Both the position numbers and the translations under genes were made by a program. A stretch of 59,443 nucleotides of DNA from Rhodospirillaceae bacterium (GTDB lineage: Bacteria; Pseudomonadota; Alphaproteobacteria; Rhodospirillales; JABJKH01): contig JABJKH010000059.1 of the NCBI GenBank assembly GCA_018660465.1, positions 1 through 59,443 on the forward strand, given 5' to 3'. Below are positions 48,964 through 57,384 of this stretch, in pieces. The notes beneath the pieces are model-generated. The model saw only the letters and a program-made list of their open reading frames with translations. It ran no database searches and was not told the DNA's origin. The stretch's first letter is position 1; every line of letters starts with the position of its first letter.

Positions 48964-48980
48964 CAATCGCAACGGGAGTA

Positions 48981-49772
48981 TTGGTGATGGTTTGGGCATT
49001 GACATCCCAGGCGGCACCGGATGCTGATCTTTGGAAGTTTTGGACGGCACATAATCCAGAATCCCAAGTCACGGTAGATCATACAGACTGGCAGACATTT
49101 CTCGACGCTCACGTGGTCGCGTCCAACGACGGCGTAAACCGGATTGCCTATGGGAAGGTGCAATCGGGCGCAAAGCAGCACCTGGCGGGCTACATTAAAT
49201 ATCTCTCCCAATTACCCCCCCGCACCCTTAACAAGAACGAACAGCGGGCCTACTGGATCAATCTCTACAATGCACTGACCGTAAATGTTGTCTTGGACCA
49301 TTATCCGGTCGAGAGCATTCTCGACATTAAAATTTCACCAGGATTTTTTGCGCCCGGGCCGTGGGGAAAAAAACTGGTAACGATAGAGGGCCGGGACATC
49401 AGCTTGGATGACATCGAACACCGAATACTGCGTCCGATCTGGCAGGATAATCGCGTGCATTACGCAGTCAATTGCGCCGCTGTCGGGTGTCCAAACCTAA
49501 ATAAAGACGCCTATACAGCTGCGAATACAGACCGACTCTTGAGCGCTGCCGCCGGCACCTATATCAATCATACACGCGGAGTCCGGATTGAAGATGGCGC
49601 TCTTTATGTTTCCAGTATTTTCGATTGGTACAAGGTGGATTTCGGCGACACTGACAATGGTGTTATCACGCACCTTAAGAAATACGCGAACCCTGAGTTA
49701 CAAAAAGCTTTGGCTGGTATTACGGAAATTGAAGACCATGCCTACGATTGGGACCTGAACGGAATCCCTTAA
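48981..49772 (+). CDS. DUF547-family secreted protein
   Basis: 263 aa from the first conventional start codon (TTG 48981). DUF547 hallmarks are AYWINLYNALTVNVVLDHY, SLDDIEHRILRP and VHYAVNCAAVGCPNL. The conventional start cuts the signal peptide short. Reading back in frame to an ATA codon at 48948 gives MRHLLAIATGVLV..., a full signal peptide, placed 7 nt after AGGAGA (48935-48940). The true start may therefore be a non-standard ATA. It is probably a periplasmic protein; family function is unknown, with a papain-like fold suggested for DUF547. Confidence 0.85.
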   Translation: MVMVWALTSQAAPDADLWKFWTAHNPESQVTVDHTDWQTFLDAHVVASNDGVNRIAYGKVQSGAKQHLAGYIKYLSQLPPRTLNKNEQRAYWINLYNALTVNVVLDHYPVESILDIKISPGFFAPGPWGKKLVTIEGRDISLDDIEHRILRPIWQDNRVHYAVNCAAVGCPNLNKDAYTAANTDRLLSAAAGTYINHTRGVRIEDGALYVSSIFDWYKVDFGDTDNGVITHLKKYANPELQKALAGITEIEDHAYDWDLNGIP

Positions 49773-49773
49773 A

Positions 49774-51687
49774 TCAGTCGCCCAGGGCCATACCCTCACG
49801 GCGCGGGTCGGCTCCGCCTTCAAGGCCCTCTTTAGTCACCGCAATACCGTGTAAGCCGCTGGTCATACGGTGCACATCAACACGATGGCCCCGGGCTTCA
49901 AGTGCCGGTTTTAGCGCTTCCAAGGGGGAGCCCTTCTCAATCTCAGTGTCGCGCCGGTTGCGGTTGATGAAGTGGGGCATATCGATGGCTTGTTGAACGT
50001 TCATCTTCCAATCAAGGGCCGCAATAAGCGCCTGGGCAACATAGCCAATAATCCGCATGCCGCCGGGTGACCCCATCGCCAGAACCAACTTGCCAGAGCC
50101 ATCAAATACCAACGATGGCGACATCGAACTACGCGGGCGCTTGCCGCCTTGGGCGCGATTGACAACCAGTTTGCCATTCTTTTTCGGATTGAACGAGAAA
50201 TCGGTCAGTTGATTATTCAATATAAAACCACCAACCATCCGCGCAGACCCAAAGGCCGTGGCAATGCTGGCCGTCATGGAAACAGCGTTGCGATCTTTGT
50301 CGACGACGCTCAGGTGAGTTGTCGATAGGCCGTGTTCTTCCAAATCCGGCGCCCACCGCCAAGCAGTTTTTCCAGCGCTGGGATTGCCCGCGATGGCATG
50401 CCCGCGAGATTTATCCATAGAAAGCAGGCCTGCGCGTTTTGCCAAATAGCCAGGATCAAGCAACGCCGCCGTGGGGACTTTAACAAATTCAGGATCCCCA
50501 ATGTACGCCGCGCGGTCAGCATAGGCCAAACGTGCCGCTTCTGAAATAAGATGAACCGCATCTACTGACCCCGGCTCCATTTTGGCGAGATCAAAATTTT
50601 GCAGAATGCCAAGAATTTGCAACACCGTGATGCCGCCTGTCGTTGACGGCGGCGCGCCACAGACCAGCCACGCCCGATAAAACGAACACACGGCTTCCAG
50701 CTTTTTCGCCTTGTAACTAGACATATCCTTAAGTGTCATCGGGGCTGGGTTCTTGCCGTCCTTGTTGACGGTGGCAACGATGGCCTTGGCAATGTCGCCG
50801 GTATAGAAAACATCCGCGCCGCCGCGCGCAATCATCCGGAATGTTTTGCCCAGGGCGGGGTTGAATAATCTTGTCCCGACCCGTCTCGCAGCACCTTCGG
50901 AGGTAAAGAAATAGGCTTTCGATGTTGCGAATAAAGGGAGCCCTTTATGCTTTTTCACAAGGCTATTTAGCCGAGGCGAGATTAAAAAGCCTTCCTCCGC
51001 CAACTTAATCGCCGGATCAAACAACTGCGCCCAAGGCAGCTTGCCATTTTTCTTGTGCGCCAGTTCCAGCATGCGCAACAATCCAGGCACACCAATGGCT
51101 TGCGGGGACAGGCGCGCCCGCTTGCGCTTGATCCGGTTGCCATCTTTGTCCTGAAACATCTTTGGGAACGCGGACGCGGGGGCAGTTTCGCGGCCGTCAT
51201 AAGCGTCGATGGCCCCGCTTTTGGCCGCAAAATGCAGCAAATACGCGCCGCCGCCAATGCCGGACGACTGCGGTTCAACCAAGGTTAAAACCATTTCTGC
51301 AGCAATAGCCGCATCAATGGCACTGCCACCTTTGCGCAAGATCTCCAGACCAGCCCGCGTCGCCAAAGGGTTCGCTGTTGAAATCATATGGGTTTTGGCT
51401 TTTGCCGGTGCTTGAGAGTCGAGAAGCTCGACGACCTCAACTGGCTTAGGTTCTTCTGGTGGTTCCGGTTTCACAACCACCACAGGTTCAGCGATTTTAG
51501 GTTTCGCCTTTGCAACCGGCTTTTTCACTATTTTAACGACAGGCGCTTTTTTTATTTCAGGTTGAGGAGCAGGCTCAATTACAGCCACAGGCGCGACCGT
51601 GTCCAAACCGTGGTTACACGCCGCCGTCAGCAGCAGTAATCCGATGGCCGTCGCCCGACCAAAATTGGACCTCATTCGATGCAACAT
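49774..51687 (-). CDS. ggt: Gamma-glutamyltransferase, lipoprotein form
   Basis: 637 aa. A signal peptide with lipobox LTAAC (Cys24) is followed by a Pro/Lys/Val/Glu-rich linker (about 32-90) and then the GGT proenzyme. The large subunit starts MISTANPLATRAGLEILRKGG, and the SGIGGGAYLLHF segment is typical. Autocatalytic cleavage is expected before Thr456 in STTHLSVVDKD, which becomes the nucleophile. It transfers or hydrolyses gamma-glutamyl groups of glutathione. A lipid anchor with a TonB-like linker is unusual; most family members are soluble periplasmic. Confidence 0.92.
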   Translation of the reverse strand: MLHRMRSNFGRATAIGLLLLTAACNHGLDTVAPVAVIEPAPQPEIKKAPVVKIVKKPVAKAKPKIAEPVVVVKPEPPEEPKPVEVVELLDSQAPAKAKTHMISTANPLATRAGLEILRKGGSAIDAAIAAEMVLTLVEPQSSGIGGGAYLLHFAAKSGAIDAYDGRETAPASAFPKMFQDKDGNRIKRKRARLSPQAIGVPGLLRMLELAHKKNGKLPWAQLFDPAIKLAEEGFLISPRLNSLVKKHKGLPLFATSKAYFFTSEGAARRVGTRLFNPALGKTFRMIARGGADVFYTGDIAKAIVATVNKDGKNPAPMTLKDMSSYKAKKLEAVCSFYRAWLVCGAPPSTTGGITVLQILGILQNFDLAKMEPGSVDAVHLISEAARLAYADRAAYIGDPEFVKVPTAALLDPGYLAKRAGLLSMDKSRGHAIAGNPSAGKTAWRWAPDLEEHGLSTTHLSVVDKDRNAVSMTASIATAFGSARMVGGFILNNQLTDFSFNPKKNGKLVVNRAQGGKRPRSSMSPSLVFDGSGKLVLAMGSPGGMRIIGYVAQALIAALDWKMNVQQAIDMPHFINRNRRDTEIEKGSPLEALKPALEARGHRVDVHRMTSGLHGIAVTKEGLEGGADPRREGMALGD

Positions 51688-51788
51688 ACTTTTCTCCTCA
51701 AAACTCCCAGACGTTTATAGACCGGGTCGACCCAGATGTGGACCCGTTTATATAGGTTTTTGCGGTGATTTTATGGCGGCTTCCCCCT

Positions 51789-51843
51789 GATTAGGCTAAG
51801 ATTGGGCTAAGATTGGGCTAAGATTGGGCTAAGATTGGGCTAT
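51789..51843. repeat. 11-bp tandem repeat upstream of panB
   Basis: Five consecutive copies of GATTGGGCTAA: 51789-51799 (GATTAGGCTAA), three perfect copies, and 51833-51843 (ends AT). The unit is close to one helical turn, so a bound factor would align on one face. It lies 64 nt upstream of panB and 102 nt upstream of ggt on the other strand, within the divergent promoter region. Confidence 0.93.
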
Positions 51844-51906
51844 GATTTCACTTGCCAGGGGCGGAGAGGCGTATAGAGTTCCGGGCCATTTCAGGAGATT
51901 AGAACT

Positions 51907-52734
51907 TTGAGCACACACGCACTCGCCAAGCGTAAGTCCGTAACAGACATCCGGGCGATGAAGGGCGGCACACCCATCGTCAGCCTGACGGCGTACACCA
52001 GCTTGACCGGCGTTCTGTTAGACGATCATGTGGATTTCCTATTGGTTGGCGACAGCTTAGGCATGGTTCTGTACGGCCTGGACAGCACCCTCGGCGTGAC
52101 CCTGGATATGATGATTGCCCACGGCAGTGCAGTGATGCGTGGCACGAAGAAGGCCTGCGTGATCGTCGACATGCCGTTCGGATCCTATCAAGAATCAAAA
52201 GAAAAAGCTTTTGAGAACGCGGCCCGGGTGATGAAGGAAACCCGCTGTGCCGGCGTAAAGCTCGAAGGCGGCGTGGAAATGGCAGAGACCATCGCGTTCC
52301 TGACCCAGCGCGGTATTCCTGTCCTGGGCCACATCGGATTGTTGCCCCAATCGGTTAATACGGCAGGGGGATTCCGGTCGCATGGTAAAGAAGAACGCGA
52401 GGCCGAGCGCATCATGGCAGACGCCAAAGCCGTTGATGAAGCGGGTGCGTTTGCCGTGGTGATTGAGGGAACCGTTGAACCCCTGGCAAAAAAAATTACC
52501 GAAGTGATTGCCATCCCGACCATCGGCATTGGTGCCTCACCAGCGTGCGATGGCCAAGTACTGGTGACCGAAGACGTGGTCGGCCTGTTCAGCGATTTCA
52601 CGCCCAAGTTCGTTAAGCGCTACGCCGAACTCGGCAAACAGATCAGCGACGCCGGTAAAGAATACGCCGAAGAAGTCCGCGCTCGCACCTTCCCCGCTGC
52701 CGAACATTGCTTCGGCGTAAAACCTAAAAAGTAA
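51907..52734 (+). CDS. panB: 3-methyl-2-oxobutanoate hydroxymethyltransferase PanB
   Basis: 275 aa with a TTG start preceded by AGGAG. (beta/alpha)8 fold motifs are [21 protein letters not shown] (metal-binding Asp), [22 protein letters not shown] and [15 protein letters not shown] (catalytic Glu/His region). It makes ketopantoate for pantothenate and CoA. panC follows after 4 nt. Confidence 0.95.
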   Translation: MSTHALAKRKSVTDIRAMKGGTPIVSLTAYTSLTGVLLDDHVDFLLVGDSLGMVLYGLDSTLGVTLDMMIAHGSAVMRGTKKACVIVDMPFGSYQESKEKAFENAARVMKETRCAGVKLEGGVEMAETIAFLTQRGIPVLGHIGLLPQSVNTAGGFRSHGKEEREAERIMADAKAVDEAGAFAVVIEGTVEPLAKKITEVIAIPTIGIGASPACDGQVLVTEDVVGLFSDFTPKFVKRYAELGKQISDAGKEYAEEVRARTFPAAEHCFGVKPKK

Positions 52735-52738
52735 CAAT

Positions 52739-53587
52739 ATGCCTGGCGGCATCGAAACGGTTCGGACAATTGCCGATCTTCGTCGGCGGGTCAGTGATTT
52801 TCGCACCGACGGTCATAAAATTGGCCTGGTGCCGACCATGGGCGGCCTGCATGACGGGCATTTGTCATTGGTGCGCCGGTCCTTGGCGCTGAGCGATCGG
52901 ACTGTCGCCACCCTGTTCGTCAATCCGACACAGTTTGGCAAAGGTGAAGATTTAGAAACCTATCCCCGCGATGAAGCTCGTGACGCGGCCCTATTGGCCG
53001 ACGAAGGAGCACACCTGTTGTTTGCACCTGATCCATCGGAAGTCTATCCGGAAGGATATAGCAGTACGGTCAAAGTTTCTGGCCTCGGCGATATTTTGGA
53101 AGAGGAATATCGTCCTGGGTTTTTTGGCGGCGTTGCGACGGTGGTGACAAAGCTGTTGCTGCAAGCGCTCCCTGATGTCGCGGTCTTTGGCGAGAAAGAT
53201 TACCAGCAGCTTCAGGTGATTAAACGCCTGGCCCTTGACCTGGATATCCCGGTGCGGATTGAGGGGGTGGCGACGGTGCGCGAAGAAGACGGCCTCGCCC
53301 TGGCCTCCCGCAACGCCTATTTGACCGACACCGAACGTCGGGCAGCACCTGCACTCTACCGCACGATTGAAGCTGTGGCGGAAAAGGTACGGAGTGGTGA
53401 AGACATCAAAGAGACAGAGACTTGGGCCGCGGACACACTGACAAAATCCGGCTTTGGGAATGTGGACTACGTCACTGTGCGAGATGCGAAAAGTCTCCTG
53501 CCCCTGGAAAACCTCAGCCAGCCCGCGCGCGTATTGGCGGCGGCGTGGCTGGGGCGCGCACGGTTGATCGACAACGTCTCAGTCTGA
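52739..53587 (+). CDS. panC: Pantothenate synthetase PanC
   Basis: 282 aa. The HIGH-like motif is PTMGGLHDGHLSLV, then FVNPTQFGKGEDLETYPR and FGEKDYQQLQVIKR (KMSKS-equivalent region EEDGLALASRN). It ligates pantoate and beta-alanine. It is co-transcribed with panB; the YqaA-type gene follows 15 nt later. Confidence 0.95.
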   Translation: MPGGIETVRTIADLRRRVSDFRTDGHKIGLVPTMGGLHDGHLSLVRRSLALSDRTVATLFVNPTQFGKGEDLETYPRDEARDAALLADEGAHLLFAPDPSEVYPEGYSSTVKVSGLGDILEEEYRPGFFGGVATVVTKLLLQALPDVAVFGEKDYQQLQVIKRLALDLDIPVRIEGVATVREEDGLALASRNAYLTDTERRAAPALYRTIEAVAEKVRSGEDIKETETWAADTLTKSGFGNVDYVTVRDAKSLLPLENLSQPARVLAAAWLGRARLIDNVSV

Positions 53588-53602
53588 GATTAGGGGGAAG
53601 CA

Positions 53603-54031
53603 TTGGATCACATCTGGGAACTTTTCGGCGGCGCGTTTTTAGCCGCGACAGTCTTCCCAGTCTCGTCCGAAGTCATGTTGACCGCGGCCTATGTCGCCGA
53701 CCCAAAATCCTGGGCCTTCCTATGGCTGGCAGCCAGTGCAGGCAACACCTTAGGCGCTATTGTCAATTGGGCACTGGGGCGCTGGATGCTGAAGTCCAAG
53801 GATAAAAAATGGTTCCCCTTCAAAGGCAAAAAACTCGACCGCGCGACCCGCTGGTTTCAGCGCTGGGGCGTGTGGTCGTTGTTCCTGGCATGGCTGCCCA
53901 TCGTCGGCGACGTGCTGACCTTCGTCGCCGGCATGTTCAAGGTTAATATCTGGCTGTTTATCGCCTTCGTGGGTTTCGGTAAAACCGCGCGTTATGCCTT
54001 CGTGTTACTGGTCGCTGCCAAGGTATTTTAA
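53603..54031 (+). CDS. YqaA-type small DedA/VTT membrane protein
   Basis: 142 aa with a TTG start and a strong ribosome site (AGGGGG). Three to four hydrophobic segments and the family pattern WLAASAGNTLGAIVNWALGR ... RWGVWSLFLAWLPIVGDVLTFVAGMFKVN are present. It belongs to the same broad VTT superfamily as the TVP38 protein at 45.3 kb. It may affect lipid or envelope homeostasis; no specific role is known. Confidence 0.87.
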   Translation: MDHIWELFGGAFLAATVFPVSSEVMLTAAYVADPKSWAFLWLAASAGNTLGAIVNWALGRWMLKSKDKKWFPFKGKKLDRATRWFQRWGVWSLFLAWLPIVGDVLTFVAGMFKVNIWLFIAFVGFGKTARYAFVLLVAAKVF

Positions 54032-54294
54032 AACGGCGCGTCCGGATCAACCAAGCACCCCCGCCGCAAAATCCGTTTTTTTATAGCGGCCTGACGCCGA
54101 AGCGCACGGCCCAATTCAAGACCAATCTCGCGCTGCTCTCGCGCCTCCACCGAAACCTCCCCCCGAACCACCAACCAAATAATCTCCCGAGCAACAGCAG
54201 CCCGCTCAGCAAACAAATCGCCGCAGGGAAAAATAAAAATTTCTTCATCGTCATCAAAGGATAATGGAGTTTCTTCTAACAGCATCACAGCCAC
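54028..54294 (-). CDS. Hypothetical protein
   Basis: 88 aa. An acidic N-terminal stretch (DDDEEIFIFPCGDLFAERAAV) is followed by a basic helical C-terminus (EQREIGLELGRALRRQAAIKKRI). It overlaps the convergent YqaA-type gene by 4 nt. No family recognised. Codon pattern and compact spacing make it plausible, but the evidence is modest. Confidence 0.5.
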   Translation of the reverse strand: MAVMLLEETPLSFDDDEEIFIFPCGDLFAERAAVAREIIWLVVRGEVSVEAREQREIGLELGRALRRQAAIKKRILRRGCLVDPDAPF

Positions 54295-54448
54295 CGCTTA
54301 ATTAATAAATTTTTAAAATATGTTCATGTTTAGTTCTATATTCAATGTACATAAATCGGCACAAAAATACAAGAATTTTTTCCTATATATACTTGGCTGA
54401 ATGGGTGTATGGCACCAAAAGAATTTGGACGGGCCATTGCTATTAAAC

Positions 54449-55069
54449 TTAGGTCTCAGCGGTTTGAGATAGGAATTGAGGTTTACCTGGAACGGTTGGA
54501 CGTAAATATGGTTCGACAGGAATCAGATCGTCTTGAAATTCTAGTTCGCCAAATTCTGTTTCGTTCTCTTCAAATAGCCTGTCAATTACAGCATCATAAT
54601 TAGTAGAGCCACTTAAATAAGTGGATATTTGAAAATAAGCTGCAAATATTGTTAGTGCCTCGGCACCTAAATCTTTTACGGTAATGGTTCGAGGGGAAAC
54701 ATCTGGTTTGCCACGTGAATCTTTTTCTAAAAGAATAGAATTTCCCGAATCATCTTTTAACCACATAGCATGAGCGTAGCGGTGTCGAATGGTGCTTGCT
54801 GGTTTAATTCTTTTCTCAATAAGCCTAGAAAGTTCTTTGTCCGCTTTACTATCTCGGAAATGAGTGTGGTATAGGGCTCTCAAAACATCACATCGTAATG
54901 GAAATGTCATATGCGACGTTATGGACCGACCTTGGTCCGCTGATAGCTCTGCTAATCCCCATATCGTTGCTTCTATACGAGCTTCTATCATTTGCCATAA
55001 ATTTGAGATTCTACCAACGGCGGTCATTAGGTCTTCTGGTGGAGCAGGGTCTAAATAGAAGTTTTGCAT
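54449..55069 (-). CDS. HEPN-like hypothetical protein
   Basis: 206 aa from the ATG at 55069 (MQNFYLDPAPPEDLM), which has AGGA 9 nt upstream; the longer frame starts with a TTG lacking a ribosome site. It is predominantly helical. The segment STIRHRYAHAMW contains an R-x4-H arrangement (Arg95, His100) like the catalytic motif of HEPN RNases. This is a pattern match only. The gene is visibly AT-rich compared with its neighbours, suggesting horizontal origin. It lies next to the HNH gene. Confidence 0.6.
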   Translation of the reverse strand: MQNFYLDPAPPEDLMTAVGRISNLWQMIEARIEATIWGLAELSADQGRSITSHMTFPLRCDVLRALYHTHFRDSKADKELSRLIEKRIKPASTIRHRYAHAMWLKDDSGNSILLEKDSRGKPDVSPRTITVKDLGAEALTIFAAYFQISTYLSGSTNYDAVIDRLFEENETEFGELEFQDDLIPVEPYLRPTVPGKPQFLSQTAET

Positions 55070-55120
55070 GACTATGGTTCCTAAATAAGAACAAAAAGGA
55101 AATGACGCCAAGCGCGATAA

Positions 55121-55181
55121 AATTCACAGTCGGATACAGTTAAACTCAAATATGCTCATATATCTTCACCGACCGTGAATT
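55121..55181 (-). terminator. Inverted repeat, possible terminator of the HNH gene
   Basis: AATTCACAGTCGG (55121-55133) and CCGACCGTGAATT (55169-55181) are inverted copies with one mismatch. On the minus strand the stem runs directly into TTTTATC. It lies 45 nt past the HNH gene stop. It could equally be an operator for the HEPN-like gene that begins at 55069. Confidence 0.4.
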
Positions 55182-55225
55182 GTATTATTTCCTTCGTATT
55201 AGGATGAAACAAAATTTGAAGCGGA

Positions 55226-55474
55226 CTAGTACTTATCGCTCTTTTTCCTGTTTTCATCTGATTGAAGGATGCGAAGGTTACGTCGATGATCTGTGCCACC
55301 TTTAGCTACAGGATTTCTATGATCTATTTCCCAACTTTTTTCGCCGTTCTTTCCGTATGATGGCTTATAAAGTTCATTTCCCGACTCATCACGCCGGTAA
55401 ACGTCGGCGTCTTTGCCTCGAACTTTTTGGCCTTGTTTCCAAGCCCACTCAACGTCATCTTTACTAATAGCCAT
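55226..55474 (-). CDS. Small HNH-endonuclease-domain protein
   Basis: 82 aa. The C-terminal half is a compact HNH (HNN) module: EIDHRNPVAKGG (Asp51/His52), then NLRIL (Asn66) and ENRKKSDK (Asn75). The N-terminal half (VEWAWKQGQKVRGKDADVYRRDE) is a short lead-in. It is likely a metal-dependent DNA nickase or nuclease, perhaps a remnant or stand-alone module from a mobile or defence element. It is AT-rich and adjacent to the HEPN-like gene. Confidence 0.8.
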   Translation of the reverse strand: MAISKDDVEWAWKQGQKVRGKDADVYRRDESGNELYKPSYGKNGEKSWEIDHRNPVAKGGTDHRRNLRILQSDENRKKSDKY

Positions 55475-55507
55475 GGTATCGTTCTTTCATGCTGTGGTTA
55501 ATACAAA

Positions 55508-55546
55508 GACGCCTGCCACTGACTCTCCAAAGTTGTGGCAGGCGTC
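55508..55546. terminator. Strong 12-bp stem hairpin
   Basis: GACGCCTGCCAC (55508-55519) pairs perfectly with GTGGCAGGCGTC (55535-55546) across a 15-nt loop. It is in the 255-bp space between the HNH gene and the sugar dehydrogenase. On the minus strand it is followed by TTTGTATT, so it could end the dehydrogenase transcript, although it is 184 nt past the stop. The U-tract is weak. Confidence 0.45.
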
Positions 55547-55729
55547 ACTTTTGAATCTATCGCTATATGCTATAAATTGCAAGAGGTGTTCTTGTTATGT
55601 TTCTCTATTTCTTCCAAATGAGGTATGTTGACGGGCAGAACGTCAATATCTTGTATCCAGCGTAACCATTCTATTTTGGATGAAATTTCAGTCTAGTTTT
55701 ATGGTTAATGGGAAAATATTTATGGCTAA

Positions 55730-56842
55730 TTACTTTTTATAAGTTATCCGATAAACCGCATTCGCGTGATTGTCTGAAACCAGTAGCGACCCGTCGCCCA
55801 GTTCCTTCACATCCACAATCCGTCCCCAGTATTCACCGTGTTTGTCGAGCCAGCCGTCGGCGAAAATTTGTTTGCCTAAAACTTTGCCTGCCTTATCAAA
55901 GCGGATGCGCATGACGCGGTAACCTTGGGGGATGGTGCGGTTCCAGGAGCCGCGTTGGACGACGAAGGCGTCGTTCTTGTAGGTGCTTGGAAACATGCTG
56001 CCTTCGTAGAAGTGGACGCCGAGGGAGGCGACGTGGGCGCCGAATTCGACGACGGGGAAGATTGGTGTGCGGGGCAGCTTTTGGCCTTTGAAATCAGGTG
56101 TTCTGTCATGACCGCCCCCGAAGTAGGGGTAGCCGTACCACAGGCCTTTATTTGGCGCGTGATTGAGTTCGTCTGGCGGGCTGTCATCGCCCATGCCGTC
56201 GGCACCGTTGTCGGTAAAGTACATCTCGCCAGTGTTGGGTTGGAAGTCGAAGCCGACTGAATTACGAACACCCGATGCGAAAATTTCCGGCTTCCCCCCT
56301 GTGGGTTTGATGCGAATGATGGTGCCGGTCAATCCTTCCAGTCGGCATATGTTGCACGGCGCCCCGACCGATACGTACAGCATCCCGTCCGGCCCCATGC
56401 CCGCATAGCGCCAGCCATGGTGGCCGAGGTCCGGCAGGGCATCGAACAGGACTTCCGGCTTGGCCAGGGCCAGGGTGGTCAGGTCCGGTGCCTTAAAGCG
56501 CACGATGCGGTGCTGTTCGGCAACATAAAGATAGCCCGCGTGCCAGACGATACCATTGGGCACCCTGAGCCCGCTTTTGACGCGGATGACCCGGTCCGCA
56601 CGACGGTCCTTATTGGCGTCCAGGATTGCGTAAACTGAATCGCCGCGGGTGCCGACGAAAGCGAGGTTCAGGCTCTCCACTATAGAGATCGAGCGCGCAC
56701 CAGGAACCCGCGCATAGGTTTCAATCTTAAATCCTGGCGGCAATTTAATCCGCTCGACGGGAAGTTGTTCGGCAATAGCCGGGCTGGTCAGGAGTGCGGC
56801 CATAACCAAACCGATAAACCAAAATTTTAGGAAACTCATCAC
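55730..56842 (-). CDS. PQQ-type sugar (sorbosone) dehydrogenase
   Basis: 370 aa with a signal peptide (FLKFWFIGLVMAALLTSPAIA). It is a six-bladed beta-propeller of the glucose/sorbosone dehydrogenase family: LPPGFKIETYARVPGARS, GHHGWRYAGMGPDGMLYVSVGAPCN, NSVGFDFQPNTGEMYFTDNG, and a terminal GSLLVSDNHANAVYRI. It is probably a periplasmic, PQQ-dependent aldose or aldehyde oxidase; no PQQ biosynthesis gene is in the window. Two adjacent ATG codons (56842, 56839) are possible starts. Confidence 0.88.
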   Translation of the reverse strand: MMSFLKFWFIGLVMAALLTSPAIAEQLPVERIKLPPGFKIETYARVPGARSISIVESLNLAFVGTRGDSVYAILDANKDRRADRVIRVKSGLRVPNGIVWHAGYLYVAEQHRIVRFKAPDLTTLALAKPEVLFDALPDLGHHGWRYAGMGPDGMLYVSVGAPCNICRLEGLTGTIIRIKPTGGKPEIFASGVRNSVGFDFQPNTGEMYFTDNGADGMGDDSPPDELNHAPNKGLWYGYPYFGGGHDRTPDFKGQKLPRTPIFPVVEFGAHVASLGVHFYEGSMFPSTYKNDAFVVQRGSWNRTIPQGYRVMRIRFDKAGKVLGKQIFADGWLDKHGEYWGRIVDVKELGDGSLLVSDNHANAVYRITYKK

Positions 56843-56861
56843 CGTGCCTCCTTATATCCAA

Positions 56862-57323
56862 TTAAAGTGTTGGCGATTGTTCCCAGGGAAATTCGACCCA
56901 AGTATCCTGGCTGACCACGTGAAGGACCGAGTCAACAAGGTCTTCACCAGCAGGCTTCGCATAGACAGTTGCAAAATGCGCCTGGGGGAGAATTTTTCGG
57001 GCCGCCTTCAGGGTATCGCCGGTGTCTGCAATGTCATCGACCAGCAGCCACCCCTGCCCCGCGTCCGCAACAGCTTCACTCGGTTGCTTGAGAATTTCCA
57101 GGCTGGTCTGATCGCGCCCGTCGTAGCTTTGAATGCAAAGCGTATCGACGAGGCGCAGATCGATCTCTCGCGCCAGCAAAGCAGCCGGAACCAGCCCGCC
57201 ACGGCTGACGGCGACCATTCCCTTCCAGTCAACATCCGGCGGGATCAGTTCAACGAGCAGGCGAATGTCCAGATGGATCTCCTGCCACGAAACGGTTTTC
57301 AAGAGACCCTTCATGGCGCACAT
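56862..57323 (-). CDS. gpt: Xanthine-guanine phosphoribosyltransferase
   Basis: 153 aa, matching the family length. The PRPP-binding motif is LLVDDIADTGDTL, with VAVSRGGLVPAALLARE as the first loop. It salvages xanthine, guanine and hypoxanthine to nucleotides. An in-frame ATG three codons in (MKGLLKTV) may be the real start. It is 19 nt upstream of the sugar dehydrogenase on the same strand, but no functional link is evident. Confidence 0.9.
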   Translation of the reverse strand: MCAMKGLLKTVSWQEIHLDIRLLVELIPPDVDWKGMVAVSRGGLVPAALLAREIDLRLVDTLCIQSYDGRDQTSLEILKQPSEAVADAGQGWLLVDDIADTGDTLKAARKILPQAHFATVYAKPAGEDLVDSVLHVVSQDTWVEFPWEQSPTL

Positions 57324-57384
57324 ACGAAAACCGACGCTCGAGAGCGCCGGTTTCCAGAAATAGTCATCTCAGTTGCTTGGGCCA

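Noticed and set aside
51789-51843. CRISPR array or attachment site
   Set aside because: 11-bp units without spacers; no integrase nearby.
54409-54603. 64-codon plus-strand frame in the AT-rich patch
   Set aside because: Mostly antisense to the HEPN-like gene; no ribosome site or family features.
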